Source of the DNA: SHZI01 sp032122615
Lineage (GTDB): Bacteria; Pseudomonadota; Gammaproteobacteria; Steroidobacterales; GCA-2729495
NCBI GenBank assembly: GCA_032122615.1
Contig: JAQBGF010000135.1
Coordinates: 1-5,676, forward strand
DNA length: 5,676 nucleotides
Direction of reading: 5' to 3'
Shown here: in pieces, positions 5,671-5,676 of the stretch
How positions within the stretch are numbered: position 1 is the first letter of the stretch
Layout: the number at the start of each line of letters is the position of its first letter
The notes under the pieces: model-generated
Seen by the model: only the letters and a program-made list of their open reading frames with translations
What the model was told of the DNA's origin: nothing
Databases searched by the model: none
Translations under genes and position numbers: made by a program

Positions 5671-5676
5671 GGATGC

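Noticed and set aside
5660..5676. Possible 3' end of another minus-strand gene (codons reading Ile-Arg-Glu-His then TAG)
   Set aside because: Only four codons are inside the window, too few to support a gene, though a stop four bases before the next GTG start would fit an operon.

Overview
The window is GC-rich (visibly well above 60% in coding stretches), densely packed bacterial chromosome with no IS element, phage gene, CRISPR array, tRNA or rRNA that I can see. Gene content suggests a free-living proteobacterium, most likely a gammaproteobacterium: an E. coli-type biosynthetic threonine deaminase with two ACT-like domains, a small UPF0213/YhbQ-type GIY-YIG protein, and a secreted COG4798-type methyltransferase. 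This assignment is inference from family resemblance, not from a database search.

Layout: two convergent gene blocks. The plus-strand block (2-3465) holds the 3' part of ilvA (5' end outside the window), a GNAT acetyltransferase whose start overlaps the ilvA stop (TGATG), an alpha/beta-hydrolase strikingly like eukaryotic MEST/PEG1, and a short-chain dehydrogenase of the C-factor/sniffer type that carries an N-terminal signal peptide. The minus-strand block (5656 down to 3512) holds an unrecognised 225-residue soluble protein, a methyltransferase-like protein with a signal peptide, a GIY-YIG domain protein, and a two-helix membrane protein with a CxxC...CxxC zinc-ribbon pattern that starts directly at the stop of the GIY-YIG gene. 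The blocks meet in a 46-base convergent gap (3466-3511) containing one GC-rich hairpin without a T-tract. There is no gene-free stretch longer than 60 bases.

How the genes work together: ilvA serves isoleucine biosynthesis. The GNAT is translationally coupled to it, but no metabolic link is evident. The hydrolase and SDR are 29 bases apart and may be co-transcribed; their shared substrate, if any, is unknown. In the minus block the spacing (55, 37 and 0 bases) suggests one transcript, but the products do not form a recognisable pathway. I see no convincing new multi-gene system. The most unusual points are the MEST-like hydrolase with an Asp nucleophile and a possibly leaderless start, two cofactor-type enzymes (SDR, methyltransferase) with export signals, and the altered glycine-rich motif of that methyltransferase.
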